From: Tyto alba
Taxonomy: Eukaryota > Chordata > Aves > Strigiformes > Tytonidae
Assembly (NCBI RefSeq): GCF_018691265.1
Contig: NW_024881300.1
Location: 4,049,046 to 4,113,045 of the forward strand
Direction of reading: 5' to 3'
Length of the DNA: 64,000 bases
Part shown: positions 37,901 through 48,482 of the stretch, in pieces
Layout of the letters: every line of letters starts with the position of its first letter
Numbering within the stretch: position 1 is the stretch's first letter
Program-made: the position numbers and the translations under genes
The notes under the pieces: model-generated
Database searches by the model: none
Told to the model about the DNA's origin: nothing
The model's input: the letters and a program-made list of their open reading frames with translations, nothing else

Positions 37901-37917
37901 CTGCCGGGGGTTGTAGT
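37901..37917 (-). promoter_or_regulatory. ZNF143/Staf-like site
   Basis: Read on the minus strand this is ACTACAACCCCCGGCAG, close to the ACTACAA-YTCCC core of the ZNF143 (Staf) binding site. ZNF143 sites are frequent in bidirectional CpG-island promoters. It lies between the NFATC3 start codon and the divergent donor at 38100. Confidence 0.5.
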
Positions 37918-37945
37918 TGGTTGGCCAGCCCGCGGCGGTGGGCGA

Positions 37946-37950
37946 CCAAT
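37946..37950 (+). promoter_or_regulatory. CCAAT box
   Basis: CCAAT in the context GACCAATCC, a good NF-Y core, on the plus strand about 150 bp before the divergent donor at 38100. Confidence 0.5.
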
Positions 37951-37974
37951 CCGCGAGAGCCAGCCGGGCCCAAA

Positions 37975-37987
37975 GGGGCGGGGCGGG
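37975..37987 (+). promoter_or_regulatory. Tandem GC box (Sp/KLF type)
   Basis: GGGGCGGGGCGGG, two overlapping GC boxes 25 bp right of the CCAAT box. The CCAAT then GC-box order fits a plus-strand core promoter feeding the divergent transcript. Confidence 0.55.
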
Positions 37988-37996
37988 CGCGGGTGC

Positions 37997-38002
37997 CACG
38001 TG
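37997..38002. promoter_or_regulatory. E-box CACGTG
   Basis: Second CACGTG in the island (context GCCACGTGTC), just left of the probable divergent first exon. Motif match only. Confidence 0.45.
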
Positions 38003-38100
38003 TCGGCGCGCGGGGGCCGCCGGGGCCCGGCCCGCACTCCGCGGCAGTTCCGCGGCAGTTCCGCGGCGGGGCCTTTGGCTCCGGGCAGCAGCAGGCTGAG
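38003..38100 (+). ncRNA. Putative first exon of a divergent spliced transcript
   Basis: The plus-strand donor GAG|GTAACT at 38100/38101 closes a GC-rich segment downstream of the CCAAT box and GC boxes. The left end is a guess, since the sequence does not fix the transcription start. The segment contains three CCGCGG sites in an 11-bp tandem repeat. No start codon leading into a recognisable protein is seen, so it would be an untranslated or noncoding exon. The evidence is signal-based only. Confidence 0.35.
38039..38067 (+). repeat. 11-bp tandem repeat CCGCGGCAGTT (2.6 copies)
   Basis: Two perfect copies at 38039-38049 and 38050-38060, then a partial third. Each starts with CCGCGG. It lies in the proposed first exon of the divergent transcript. 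Confidence 0.9.
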
Positions 38101-38856
38101 GTAACTGCCGCTGGCTGAAGGACTCCGCGCTGTTAGCACTTACTCTTCCAGGCTTCTTGGAGACGGTGGCGGGGAATCAAGTGTAACGAGACCAATGAAA
38201 ATACTTCGTAGCCACGTATGGCACCGATGAAGGGAGCCGAGCAGTCATTAAGAAGAGAACAGAAGTTTCAGAATACTCTGCCTGCACAATAACGTACCAT
38301 CACCTATTGTTTTGCTTCGCATTAAGGTTGAAAGACAAATAAAAGGGGAAAAGAAAATGAGTTGAAGTTGCTCTCGTAGGAGAAGCATCTCTTCAGAGCA
38401 GTCGATGGCAGTGTCAAGGCCATAATTGGCCTGATGCATCTGGAATTTGCAGTCTGGGAAATCCTAGAGCAACTTAATGAAACCACCGCTGGGTGCTGTG
38501 GAATTACGGCGGGGTTAATCCTCAGTAGATGTGATCAAGGAAGATTTTAGGTTTGTGTTGAAACTTGGGCATTGATTGTGGTTAAACTGTCACTCACAGC
38601 CAGTCACATTTGCTTACAGATAGTTAAGTGATATTTACGGTTTTATTTATGTTACAAACTCTGAAACTCATTAACTGGAAATATTGCTATATCTTTTTAA
38701 AGGGCCGGGTTTCATTACTTAGTTGAAAAATTAACTAGAGTTAGCGTGTCATGACTCTCATGCCATATGGAAAATATAGGTTTATCTGTTAATATTATTT
38801 ATTCATAAATAAATTGTTTCTACACACAGGGTCTTTTTGTGTCTGTTGCTGTTTAG
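38101..38856 (+). other. Putative intron 1 of the divergent transcript
   Basis: This stretch leads from the CpG-island donor to an acceptor with a T-rich tract (GTTGCTGTTTAG at 38856). GC content falls quickly after about 38110. I see no gene, RNA or recognisable repeat in it. Confidence 0.3.
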
Positions 38857-39069
38857 ATGGCTCCAAACAGGCATGGCACAATTCCATGCATGCGTTTGTA
38901 TCGAGATGTTCTCTTTACAGACTGTGAATGGAAGTGAGAAAAGAAGGCTAGCATGAAGAGAACTTGGCTAAAGTTACATTGTGACCTTGCAATTCTGCTG
39001 GAAACAGAAAGCATCATTAAAATGAATATGCAGAACGTGGGACAGGAAGAGTTTGGCCAAGTGAAAATG
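38857..39069 (+). ncRNA. Putative second exon of the divergent transcript
   Basis: A 213-nt segment between the acceptor TTGCTGTTTAG and the donor AAAATG|GTAAGC. All three frames contain a stop, but the frame starting at the ATG at 38954 is open to the donor (39 codons, starting MKRTWLKLHCDLAILLETES and ending EEFGQVKM) and could continue in a later exon. I do not recognise that peptide. The segment may be an untranslated exon, a lncRNA exon, or the first coding exon of a gene that continues to the right. Confidence 0.35.
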
Positions 39070-41739
39070 GTAAGCTGCTTCTAGTGCCCAGAATACAAAG
39101 CAGCTATATGTTTATATTTTACTTAATTTTCTAATGTACCATCCTTTCTGTTGTCACTTCCCACAGCACTAGCTCTTTCTTTACCTAAAATCCATGAGCA
39201 ACTACTCTTCCTACAATACTTAATCCAAAGGTTGATGCTCTTGTTAGGGTAGCCAACTCCTTCTTGTGAAGGAAGCCCGAACTTTTATAAGCAGCTCACA
39301 CCCAGTTGGCCTGTAGCCTCTTTTTACCTCTAAATCCAAGGTCATGTAGCAAGACAAGCTGGAAAAGAATGTGTAATTGGATTAACCACGGTTACAAAAA
39401 ACCCTCATGCATTCTTGAATGAAAACGGGTCTATGATGAATGATTCAGTAAAACATACTATATATAAAATGGCTCTTAGCTGCTAATTTTTGTCTAAAAC
39501 CTTTTGCATAATCTTTTGCATTTTCAAGGCAGATAGATTAGAATTTGTGTTACTGTTAAATAAGTGTTGTGTCAGATTACAGCACGTGGAGTAACCATAG
39601 CAGTTTCCTGTTCTGCTATACCAGCAGATTATTCATTATGCATGTCCCTGGAGAAAAATACAACCAAACTTGTTCTCTCCATAAAGTGAAATTGGAACAC
39701 ATGCAAACAAGTATTTGATCCATGTTCTTTGATAAAATGCTCAGAGTATATTTCTAATGAATATACAAAATTTAAAGTATGTATATGATTGTCTTGTTGC
39801 TTCCCCTTAACTGTAAACCAAATCTTTTCTCCCATGTCTGAGGCAATATTCATTCAGAAAAGTATGATGCATGCAGGTCATTAGGCAGTGCTTTTAGTCC
39901 TGCCTACAGCTGTCAAATAAAAAGGACTAGATATCCTAAAAGTAATTAGTTATGACTATCTAGCTAACAAGAATTTACAGAATATGTAAAGGTGGCATTG
40001 TAAGCAATTAATAATAGTTATTTACAGTAATCTTTATAAAGCTTTTTACATCAAAATCAGATATATCTCTGATTTCACAACTTGCATTTCTTGCCAGCAA
40101 TATCCTTTTTGTGTTGTCTTCACCATATTTTTCATTTTGCTATCTCTGTCTTACTGCACCAAAATGCACATCCTTTCTGCGTTTGAATTAGTAAAATGAA
40201 AAACACCTTCAAACCCTCTCTATACAGCTAAAAAGTTATTGGGGTGTGACTGAGAGTGAGTTGGCAGAAGCCCTAAAATGACTGACGTGGGCTTACATCA
40301 ATTGCCAGGGACTTATGTCAACTTCTGCGCCTGAGGTCCACGGCATTCACGGCTGATTTGGCTTTTGTTTTCTGTTGAGAGATGAAATGGTGGCAGTAAC
40401 GAGGGCAACTTAATTTCACTTGTGGTTTTGTGAGGAGGGGGTGCTTTTATTTATTCCTTTATTTAACATGCGTAGGTGGTTTCTGTCCTTGCTGCTTTTA
40501 GGCTGTGTTATTGCATCCAGATGGGGATACACCTTGATCTGGTCAGAAGCTGGAGTTATTGCATGTGCCTTGAGAAGGAAGGAACGCGCTTCCTGTGGTA
40601 TTTGAATCCTTTCCAAAGTGGGGCTATTTTCTAGGCGTGTTGTGACTTTCGGCTCCAAAACCTTAAGGGCTACATTGTGCTGTTTTATTTTCCACACATC
40701 ATCCTATGCTGGATAGCTAGGAATTCTGGATCTGCAGCCACATCCCAGATCTGTATTTGTCTTGGAGTAATAGGGATTCCTCCCCCCTTCCTCTGGGCAG
40801 CAAATCAAACCCAGCTGTGCAATTGTAGCCAGAATAGGCTTTGGAAGAAGCATGGTCAGGCATTCGTTCTGCATGATTCAATAAACCAAACAGCCTCAAA
40901 TTAAGAATATAACGCATAAGGTTATATTTCATGTGCTTGATCTTGTTCCCGTTTGTGGTTGAATCTGGACCCGTTCAGAAGCCACACACACCAGTGTGGC
41001 ATAGAAAGGGCAGATGAGGAAGCAGAGAGAATGACTCCTGGAATCAGCAGATAGGGTTCCTTGGCTGCTTCTATGGTTATGCCTTTTCCAGCTGCTATTG
41101 AAAAAAGCATGAGCACAAGGAAAATTTTTTGACCGCTGTGAATGTATACTGACACACTTAAACTCATTTGCAAATGGCATACAAACAAAATTATCACAGC
41201 CTTTATGTCTCTTACAGCTAACAAGGCACATCCATTTTATAAGCATGCAGAATGGTGTTATGAAAGATACTATTTCAGTATAGAGGCTACGTACAAGACA
41301 GTTAAATTCAGCAGTCCTATAGGAAAGGGGCTTGCATTCTGCACAGAAGGTCATAGGTTATTTATATTTAATATGTGACATCTGGCATTTTAAAATAATT
41401 TCCTTGGCTAATTACCAGTGCCTGGGTGAAATGTGAAACTTCGGCCGTTGGGGAATTAAAAGGAAAACAAAAACAAAAGGAGCTTGCATAGCATTGGAAA
41501 GTTTTGTCGGAAGATTCGGAGTTGTCTTAATTCAGGCATTAGAATACACGGTAACAGGAAATAGAGTAAAAGGGAGTAATTTGACTGAACTTGGATAAAT
41601 TTAAAGTTTTCAGTGAAAATCCACAGCCATCCTTTTAAGACGACTCCCTGTGCCATGACGGTTAATCACAGCACTCCTATCTAGATCTTGTGCTCAGAAC
41701 TTGATCAATGGGGCATTTGTAATAACAAGATTACAAAGT

Positions 41740-41757
41740 AAAAAAAAAAAAAAAAAA
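41740..41757 (+). repeat. A18 run
   Basis: Homopolymer in the region right of the CpG island. Confidence 0.9.
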
Positions 41758-44569
41758 TTGCCTACAAGGTGTGTGTTGACAAAAACATACCAACATAAAA
41801 ACTTAACGAGGTCACAGTCTCACTTAAGCATTTTACAGTTTTCCCCAAGAAGTTTCATCACCCTCCTAAACTTACTGCAGTCATATTAGTACACTTTAAT
41901 ATATTTTTCTTCTATATATTTTTACATTAAACAATCATTGCTTTGCTTTATTGTTTGTTTAACATTTTGCTGTGCAAAGCAGACATTACTTCATAAAGTT
42001 TGCTGCTGCTGTATATTTCTATAGTTTTATGGAGCAGGTTGGAATCCTCCCATTTGGAGGTTACCATCTTACATGTTAAAAGACTAGAGGGTCTAGAAAC
42101 CTGGCACTTAACCGCAGGGCTCTCTTCACAGACTTTATATTCATAGTATTTTGATCTCAGATCATCAAGTGAAAGCAAAGTAAATTTATCATCTGCATTA
42201 TTACTGATATCAATATATAAGGACACTCCAGGCATGAGTATTTGCTTCTGAAATTATTGCTTTTACAGATACCTTAGAGTCTTATTACAAAGCCCAAAGT
42301 GGTTTGTGAGTGAAATCAGATGACAAGCGAGATCGCTACCCCAACAAGAACAAACTCCTTTAATGCACAGTGATGTTTGCATAAGATAAATATTTGTGGA
42401 AACTCAAATGAGGTTTCATAAAAGCCCTCAGGCTTGATACCAAACTAAGGTGGCATTTTACTTACTTTTCCATATTTTAACTTTAATTTTTGACTGTTCA
42501 TTAACCAGAAGACACTCCTCTTGTACAGGACTGGGATATAAAAAACACAGGTTCTGTTCCAAGCTTCCAATTTCTTGTAGTCTAATTTTCAGACTTTCTC
42601 AAAGTGGCACAAGTAACTTGCTATTTATATGGACACTTAAAACACTACCTTAGTTTCCCTCTAAGGTGAAGATAATACAGCTTCTGTTGTACTTTTTACT
42701 TAGGTTGCAAATGCCTCTGAGTAAGGACTCTCAGGTCTAGAATACTTCTTATACACTGTTTCTGAACAGTCAAGCAGCCTGGCTAGGTGATTTGGGCTTA
42801 TATTTCTCTTTGTACTAGCAAAGGGGAATCATCATACTACTGTTACAGCACCCCAGTCCCTGAGCCTTTAGCTATTCTATTCTAGGATCTAGATCTATAC
42901 ATACTATGATACTGCTGTGACATGGTTCTGTTTTGTTCAGGTGTAATGCATGTGCAGTTTCTGATGTCCTTTGATTACTTTAGATATAACGACAGTTTCG
43001 TGTGCTTAAGTTATTCCTCCTTATATATTGTAATTTAATCAGTGATATATATCCTTTGCTTATCAGTAAATTAAGGTTTACTTATCAGTATATTAATTGT
43101 CTTCAGGGGTAGCAAAAGATTTTTTTCCTGCATTACAGCTTTCCACCATAATTCATAATAAGCAATCAGAATAAATGTATTCCTAACATTTTCTTGATAG
43201 GCATATTCCCAGATTCCTGTATGAAGCCTGATAGGCTCACTCTTCAGAAGACAGAAGGATTGTCAGCCTTGTGCAAATCACACTTTTGTCCTTGACTCCA
43301 ATCATACTAAGCCAACATAAAACAATAGGTTCTAATGCTGCAGAAAACTTCAGAGGCTCTCTGGTAGTTTGGATTTTAGACTTTCATCTTTTCTCTGTGG
43401 AACTGGATCCATTTTGCAGTATGTAGATCACATATACTCACACCACTTGCTTAGTCTGTGCCTAATGACCTTTCTGACCCAACCTCTTAATTTAGATACA
43501 ACAGGTTTCACCTGAGACACAACAGGTGTTGAACACGACTGCCCTTTCCCAGCTCTGGCAGGTAATTGTGTGTCTTTTTTGCTGTGATCCATTCCAGTAT
43601 AAAGTCAAGCAGGCCAGCCAGGTGGTTTACATTTATTCTTTCCTTTGCATTGGAACAGAGGCAGTAGTTTGCATTAGCAGAGCTTTGCCACTTAGTTTTT
43701 CAGTTGAGTTTCCACCCAGTTTGCTGCCTGGATTGCATGTAAGAGGGTTGATTCTTCTTTGACTGAGCAAGGGCTGGGATGTTTAACTACTTGATTCAGT
43801 TACAGAATCAATCCTCACTACAGTCAGTCATCTGATATTATGCTGCTGGTCCTAGTCCTTACCTTTCTACCTTAACACCTTTCCAAGAATAGGCTTAGCT
43901 GCACCCTCTGGCTCATTTTATGTCAGACTGGATTGGGATAAAGGTATTGCTGTGTATTAAAAAGTTATGGAAAGTAGAAAAGACAAAACACAGAAAGGAA
44001 TCACTGATTAATACTATCTCGGTATTCTTCCAAGCTGGAGAATGATCTGCTCAGTTAATGAAGTGACCCTGGTCAGCTCTAAAAGAATATTACTCAGTAA
44101 AGGTTCACCCATTTAAAATGAATTTATTTTTCCCTATATATTAATTAATCATATATATATATAAAGAATGGTTTAGCTGTTAATTTACATTGAACATAAC
44201 AACAAAGTTTCAGTGAATGCTCACATAAAATGGATTTTTAACGTGTTCAAACTAGAAACCTTATCCCAAGGATTCATGTCATCTAGTCAACAAGCAAAAC
44301 AAATCGTATAATCACTTATCAAAAAGGACACAGATGTCTGAATATGCAAAAATCATCTGTCCACAAATGCAAAATAAAATGTTTGACCTGCTGCTTACTC
44401 CTTTGGAGACCAGGGCCTGGTACTCCCATATGTTAAGAAGAAATAATACTAATAAACCACGAGGAGGTAACTGATGATAAGCTACAGAACAAATATTTTC
44501 AGATTAAGAAAACCAGTAAGAGAAAATGCTGACCTTGTTAAAGTCAACATTTTGACATTATTTGTTCAG

Positions 44570-44615
44570 TAAATAATTCTATGAGGTCTTTTCCAAACGT
44601 AAATAGGTTATCTTC
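44570..44615 (+). mobile_element. Possible CR1 3' remnant
   Basis: TTCTATGAGGTCTTTTCCAA followed by ACGTAAATAGG is similar to the CR1 3' end block GAGGTC(T/C)(T/C)TTCCAAC. It is too short and diverged to be sure. Confidence 0.25.
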
Positions 44616-46728
44616 CCATTAAAAAATGAAATTTGTCTGAAACAGTTGTATAAACCATTACATTAACAGTGATTCATGTTAAAATAAAGAATGCATCCAT
44701 TTTAAAGCATGATACAGACTTTCGAGCGGTCAAAATATTTTTCACCTATATTTCATTGCATAATGTCCTTCTGAGGCATTAAAGTTGCTTGGGTTTGACA
44801 GACTGAAGATATAATTACATGTACAATATGTTATGTGCCTTTATCACTGAAAATATTACCTAGTTTACATTGAAAGTGTTCAAGACTGCACTGCTTACTA
44901 GTAACAAATTTAACTATTTATTTTTATTCTTACTCAGTTTGATTTTTTTATAAAGGATTTGCTGATACCAAGGTTCACAATCTGTTAATTGATCAGAAAG
45001 CAGCCAACAACTGTGAAATGTATCATTAGAAAACTGCTCAGCATGCAGGCTACTCTAATCTGCTCAATTACATCTAGTTTCTGTCATTGTTAGGAAAAAA
45101 TGTCATAGCAGTTACATCCAGAATGGTAGTAACAACTGGGAGACAAAGAATGTAAGGTAATGGAAACAGGTTAGCTCCACTATTAAGGCAAGTGTTTGGT
45201 AACAAGTAGTTTAACATCCCTAAATAAAAGGTACTATACAAAGTTAAAAGTTTTTTAGGGTGAAAGTAGAATGGAAGACAAAATATGTATTAGAGAACCT
45301 TCATATACTTTATATGTAACGTCCACAAGGTACATATAACACAACAAAATTATGTTTTGTCCTTTACAAATTAAGTTCCTTAAGCAAAACCAAGGAGGCG
45401 AGGTTTGTAAAAGATGCTGGGTTGACAACACCAAAGAAAAGTAATTGCCACAAAACCCAGTTTAGGCAGCAAACTATAAATGAAGCAGTGCCCTACATTG
45501 TGACCTCCAGTGAATACACTTCCACAATCGTCGCTCCGTAGTAGGATGACTGACATTTGCAATAATGATATCAGAGATGGAGGTATTGTCGTTATATTGA
45601 CACCTGCAGACTAACACTGCTAAACTATTTATTGGAAGCAGATTCTGGTCAGAACTGATTTGATGTAGCTTCAACCAATATCCTGAAGATTAGAAGATGC
45701 CATATACTTCTGCAAACCTTCTTCAAGGCCTTTTCCACAGATTAAAGACGGAAACAAACCAGAGTTTCAGCAATGACTGCTATGAAACAAGTATCTGGGT
45801 GAGAAAAAAGGCAAAGCCCCTGAAGATCTAAAAAAAGTCAGAACTATTGCAGGGCACAAAGTAAAGTGTTCTTTCATAGGGACATAAATGTATCTTTAAA
45901 ACCTCATTTTGATAAAGATAATACAAAGGGGGAAAATTCACAAGAAGAGCGAGATTGATGACAATTTGAGAAAGAAAAAAAATAATCAAGAAAACACCAA
46001 GAAAGATATTCCAACTGGGAATTCATTGAAATACAAGGAAAAAAGCTTGAAGATTAATGTTTTTCTTATTCCGTCTCCCTTTACTCTTTCTTTTCTTATA
46101 GACTAAAAGCCAAGCAAAAAGATGGACCATTTTTCTGGGTAAAACATCTACCGCTGATACAGCATCTAACTTTTATCCTATTATAAACAAAGAAAATAGG
46201 CAGACTGTGGATATAACAGTTTTAATATAAACATCTAGAACAGAAAGATGTTATAAGAGGAGGGTAATGTAAAGAGATGAGTAAATACACTTGCACATAG
46301 GCACCACCAACAGTGTCCTCCGCAGAACCACAGCAAATAAACTAATGAAAATAGGCGCCATGTATACAGCTTCTTACCTGCTCAGCCACTGAGACAGCAG
46401 GAATAGAGGGCACCAGGCTAAAATCCAGGGTAGGACAACAAAAGGCACATTTTCCAAAGATTACAAAAGTATGACTGCAACACTGTCACTGTAAATAGAC
46501 GTTGGTGGCACACTATCTGGTGATAATAGATATCAGGATGGTATCAGCCTATTTCCTATTTAAATAAAACCAAACATGTCTCTTTCCCAAGTCTCCTTCA
46601 GTCTGCAACTGAACAGTCCAAAATGTTTTCCTGAAACATGTTAAGAAAAAGATTTTAATCAAGGGGCAGGTCCTGAGGAAAAACATGTGTTTTAACAATA
46701 ATGTGCATAGTAGTTATATGCATTTGCT

Positions 46729-46910
46729 TAAGTATCTCTTAGAGCAGGAGGTTATGGGTTGAAGCAGTTAAAGTGAAAGTACATCATAAATACAGGTGAA
46801 AATAAGAAATTAATTAACCCATTAAACCACCAAAATGACAGGTTTCCAAACAAAAGGCTGGAACAAAGTTATTTTTCTGAAAAAATATTTTAATACTTAT
46901 AAACTAACCT
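46729..46910 (+). repeat. Diverged direct repeat, copy A
   Basis: This about 180-bp block aligns along its length with 48304-48482 in the same orientation. Shared words include GAGGTTATGGGT, AGTTAAAG, TAATTAACCCAT and AATGACAGGT, in the same order and with nearly the same spacing. There is no coding potential. I do not recognise the family. It could be two copies of an old interspersed repeat or one local duplication. Confidence 0.8.
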
Positions 46911-48303
46911 AAAATTATAAAATACAGGGAGGTGCTAGTACTTTCATGAACATTTCAGCATTAACTTAATAAACCCTTTTGCTGAACTAAATGTATCCAC
47001 AGACAAGAAAAGGCAAGGTCTCTGGAATCTGTGACTTAGTTTTCCATCTGAATTAAAACATATACATCTTCTCCAGTTTTGCTCAATTAAAAAAGAAGAA
47101 ACAATCAATCAGCCATGAAGTGGTTTCTGCTGGGCAGGGATTCAGCAGGAAGTAATCAGCAGAACTGTATGTACCCACAATCAATAAAAAGCATGACTTT
47201 TTTAGCATGTAGTAGCATTAAGCTATCCTGATGGCTTTGACATGCTTTTGCTCAGCAAAAAAATGCTGAAGAGAACAACAGCTGCCCTTCTTGGTGCTCT
47301 CCTGCAGGCAGACTCTAATCCTCTGGGTTTATACAGTTGTTCAAGAAACATTAAAAGGAAAAGCCTCCTAAAGCACCAGAGGCACCAAATGGGAAACTGC
47401 TAGCTCAAAATTTTGCCTATATTAAGAAAAACTGTATTTTATGCTTTTAATATTTTTACAGTAGCACCTTCCAAAACCAGTCAATATATTAAAGATCCAT
47501 ATCACAGAATACTGTTTCATATTTATTATCACAAAGGGAGGGGTGTGTCTGCTACAGCATGACCATAAACTGGAAATTAATCTTTTCCAGTCAAGACAGC
47601 ACATGAAAGTTATTCGTCTAGCAGCTTCCGAAGTTGTAAACCCAGTTCAACTGGCTACCAGGCTCTGACTGTGCTTGGTACAAAGCAATTGGTATGTACC
47701 AGTGAATCAGACAAAAGATCAAACTAAAAATAGGTCCAACATAGGTATTTATATACCTTCAGAGAATTAAGAACAGTCTTACTGTATTTTTTGGACTTTT
47801 TCTCATTGGGAATGCCCTAGCAAGTTATACTGAGGCTGTTATAAAATTGATTGTAAATGTTTAAAATTCAGCTTTAAAATTAGAGTAGAAAACAATTGTA
47901 AATCAAGAAATGCTAGGGTAAAACTTGAAAGAAACCCAAACTTGTTAAGTTATAGAACTTCATATAGTATATCCAATCAATGTTAACTCTTTCCTATAGC
48001 AGTCCTTTAGTCAGAAAATAAATTTGATCCCTTTTTTATTATGATTTTAATCTGGGATTATAATCTCTTATTACAGTAAATGATGTCAAACATTTGATAT
48101 TAGTGTACAGTGTCCCTGGTGTCAATAACTTAGTGAAACAGCTAAAACTCTTCTGTTCTTGAAATGTAACATCAATTCACCGTGTGAGGCTTCATGTTAG
48201 GAAATAGTAGCTGTATGTGGTTTATATTGCTAAGAGAATCACAAATAAGAAAGATCCTAAAAGGAAAGGAATGGTTGCCAGTAAGCTTTACAAGACCAAA
48301 GGT

Positions 48304-48482
48304 TAAGTAACTCTCAGAACATGAGGTTATGGGTCAAAGTAGTTAAAGGAAAAATAACCCAGAAATACATTTCAGAATATGAACTAATTAACCCATAAAA
48401 TTACCAGAATGACAGGTATTTCAACAAAAGGGTGGGAATAATTCCTTTTTTGGAAATCTACTTCAATATTTATAACTGGCCC
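48304..48482 (+). repeat. Diverged direct repeat, copy B
   Basis: This is the second copy of the block at 46729-46910, about 1.57 kb to the right and in the same orientation. The copies start together at TAAGTA and end at TATAA-CT(G/A)(G/A)CC. Identity falls off outside these limits, which suggests a defined element rather than a longer segmental duplication. Confidence 0.8.

Larger units (their letters stand above)
36640..38110. promoter_or_regulatory. CpG island with the NFATC3 promoter, probably bidirectional
   Basis: Base composition changes sharply from AT-rich to GC-rich, CpG-dense sequence at about 36640 and back again just after 38110. The island covers NFATC3 coding exon 1, the start of its intron 1 and its upstream region. 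The part right of exon 1 contains several GC boxes, two CACGTG E-boxes, a CCAAT box, a CRE-like site and a ZNF143-like motif, with no TATA box seen. A good splice donor on the plus strand at 38100 makes a divergent promoter likely. Borders are estimated by eye. Confidence 0.85.
39070..46728. other. Gene-poor region right of the divergent exons
   Basis: AT-rich sequence with no recognised protein exon on either strand. If the divergent transcript is real, this is part of its second intron. Besides the A18 run, a short (AT)n near 44148-44162 and a possible CR1 remnant near 44570, I see nothing I can name. A 95-codon minus-strand frame at 41948-42235 starting with ATG is the most protein-like open frame here, but I see no homology or splice context for it. 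Confidence 0.6.

Noticed and set aside
36966..38139. Several overlapping frames of 60-192 codons on both strands of the CpG island
   Set aside because: Stops are rare in CpG-rich DNA. The frames overlap one another and exon 1, are Pro/Arg/Ala-rich, and have no family signature.
45380..45674. Possible DNA-transposon coding remnant on the minus strand
   Set aside because: Two overlapping short frames only, with no DDE or other transposase motif and no terminal inverted repeats seen.
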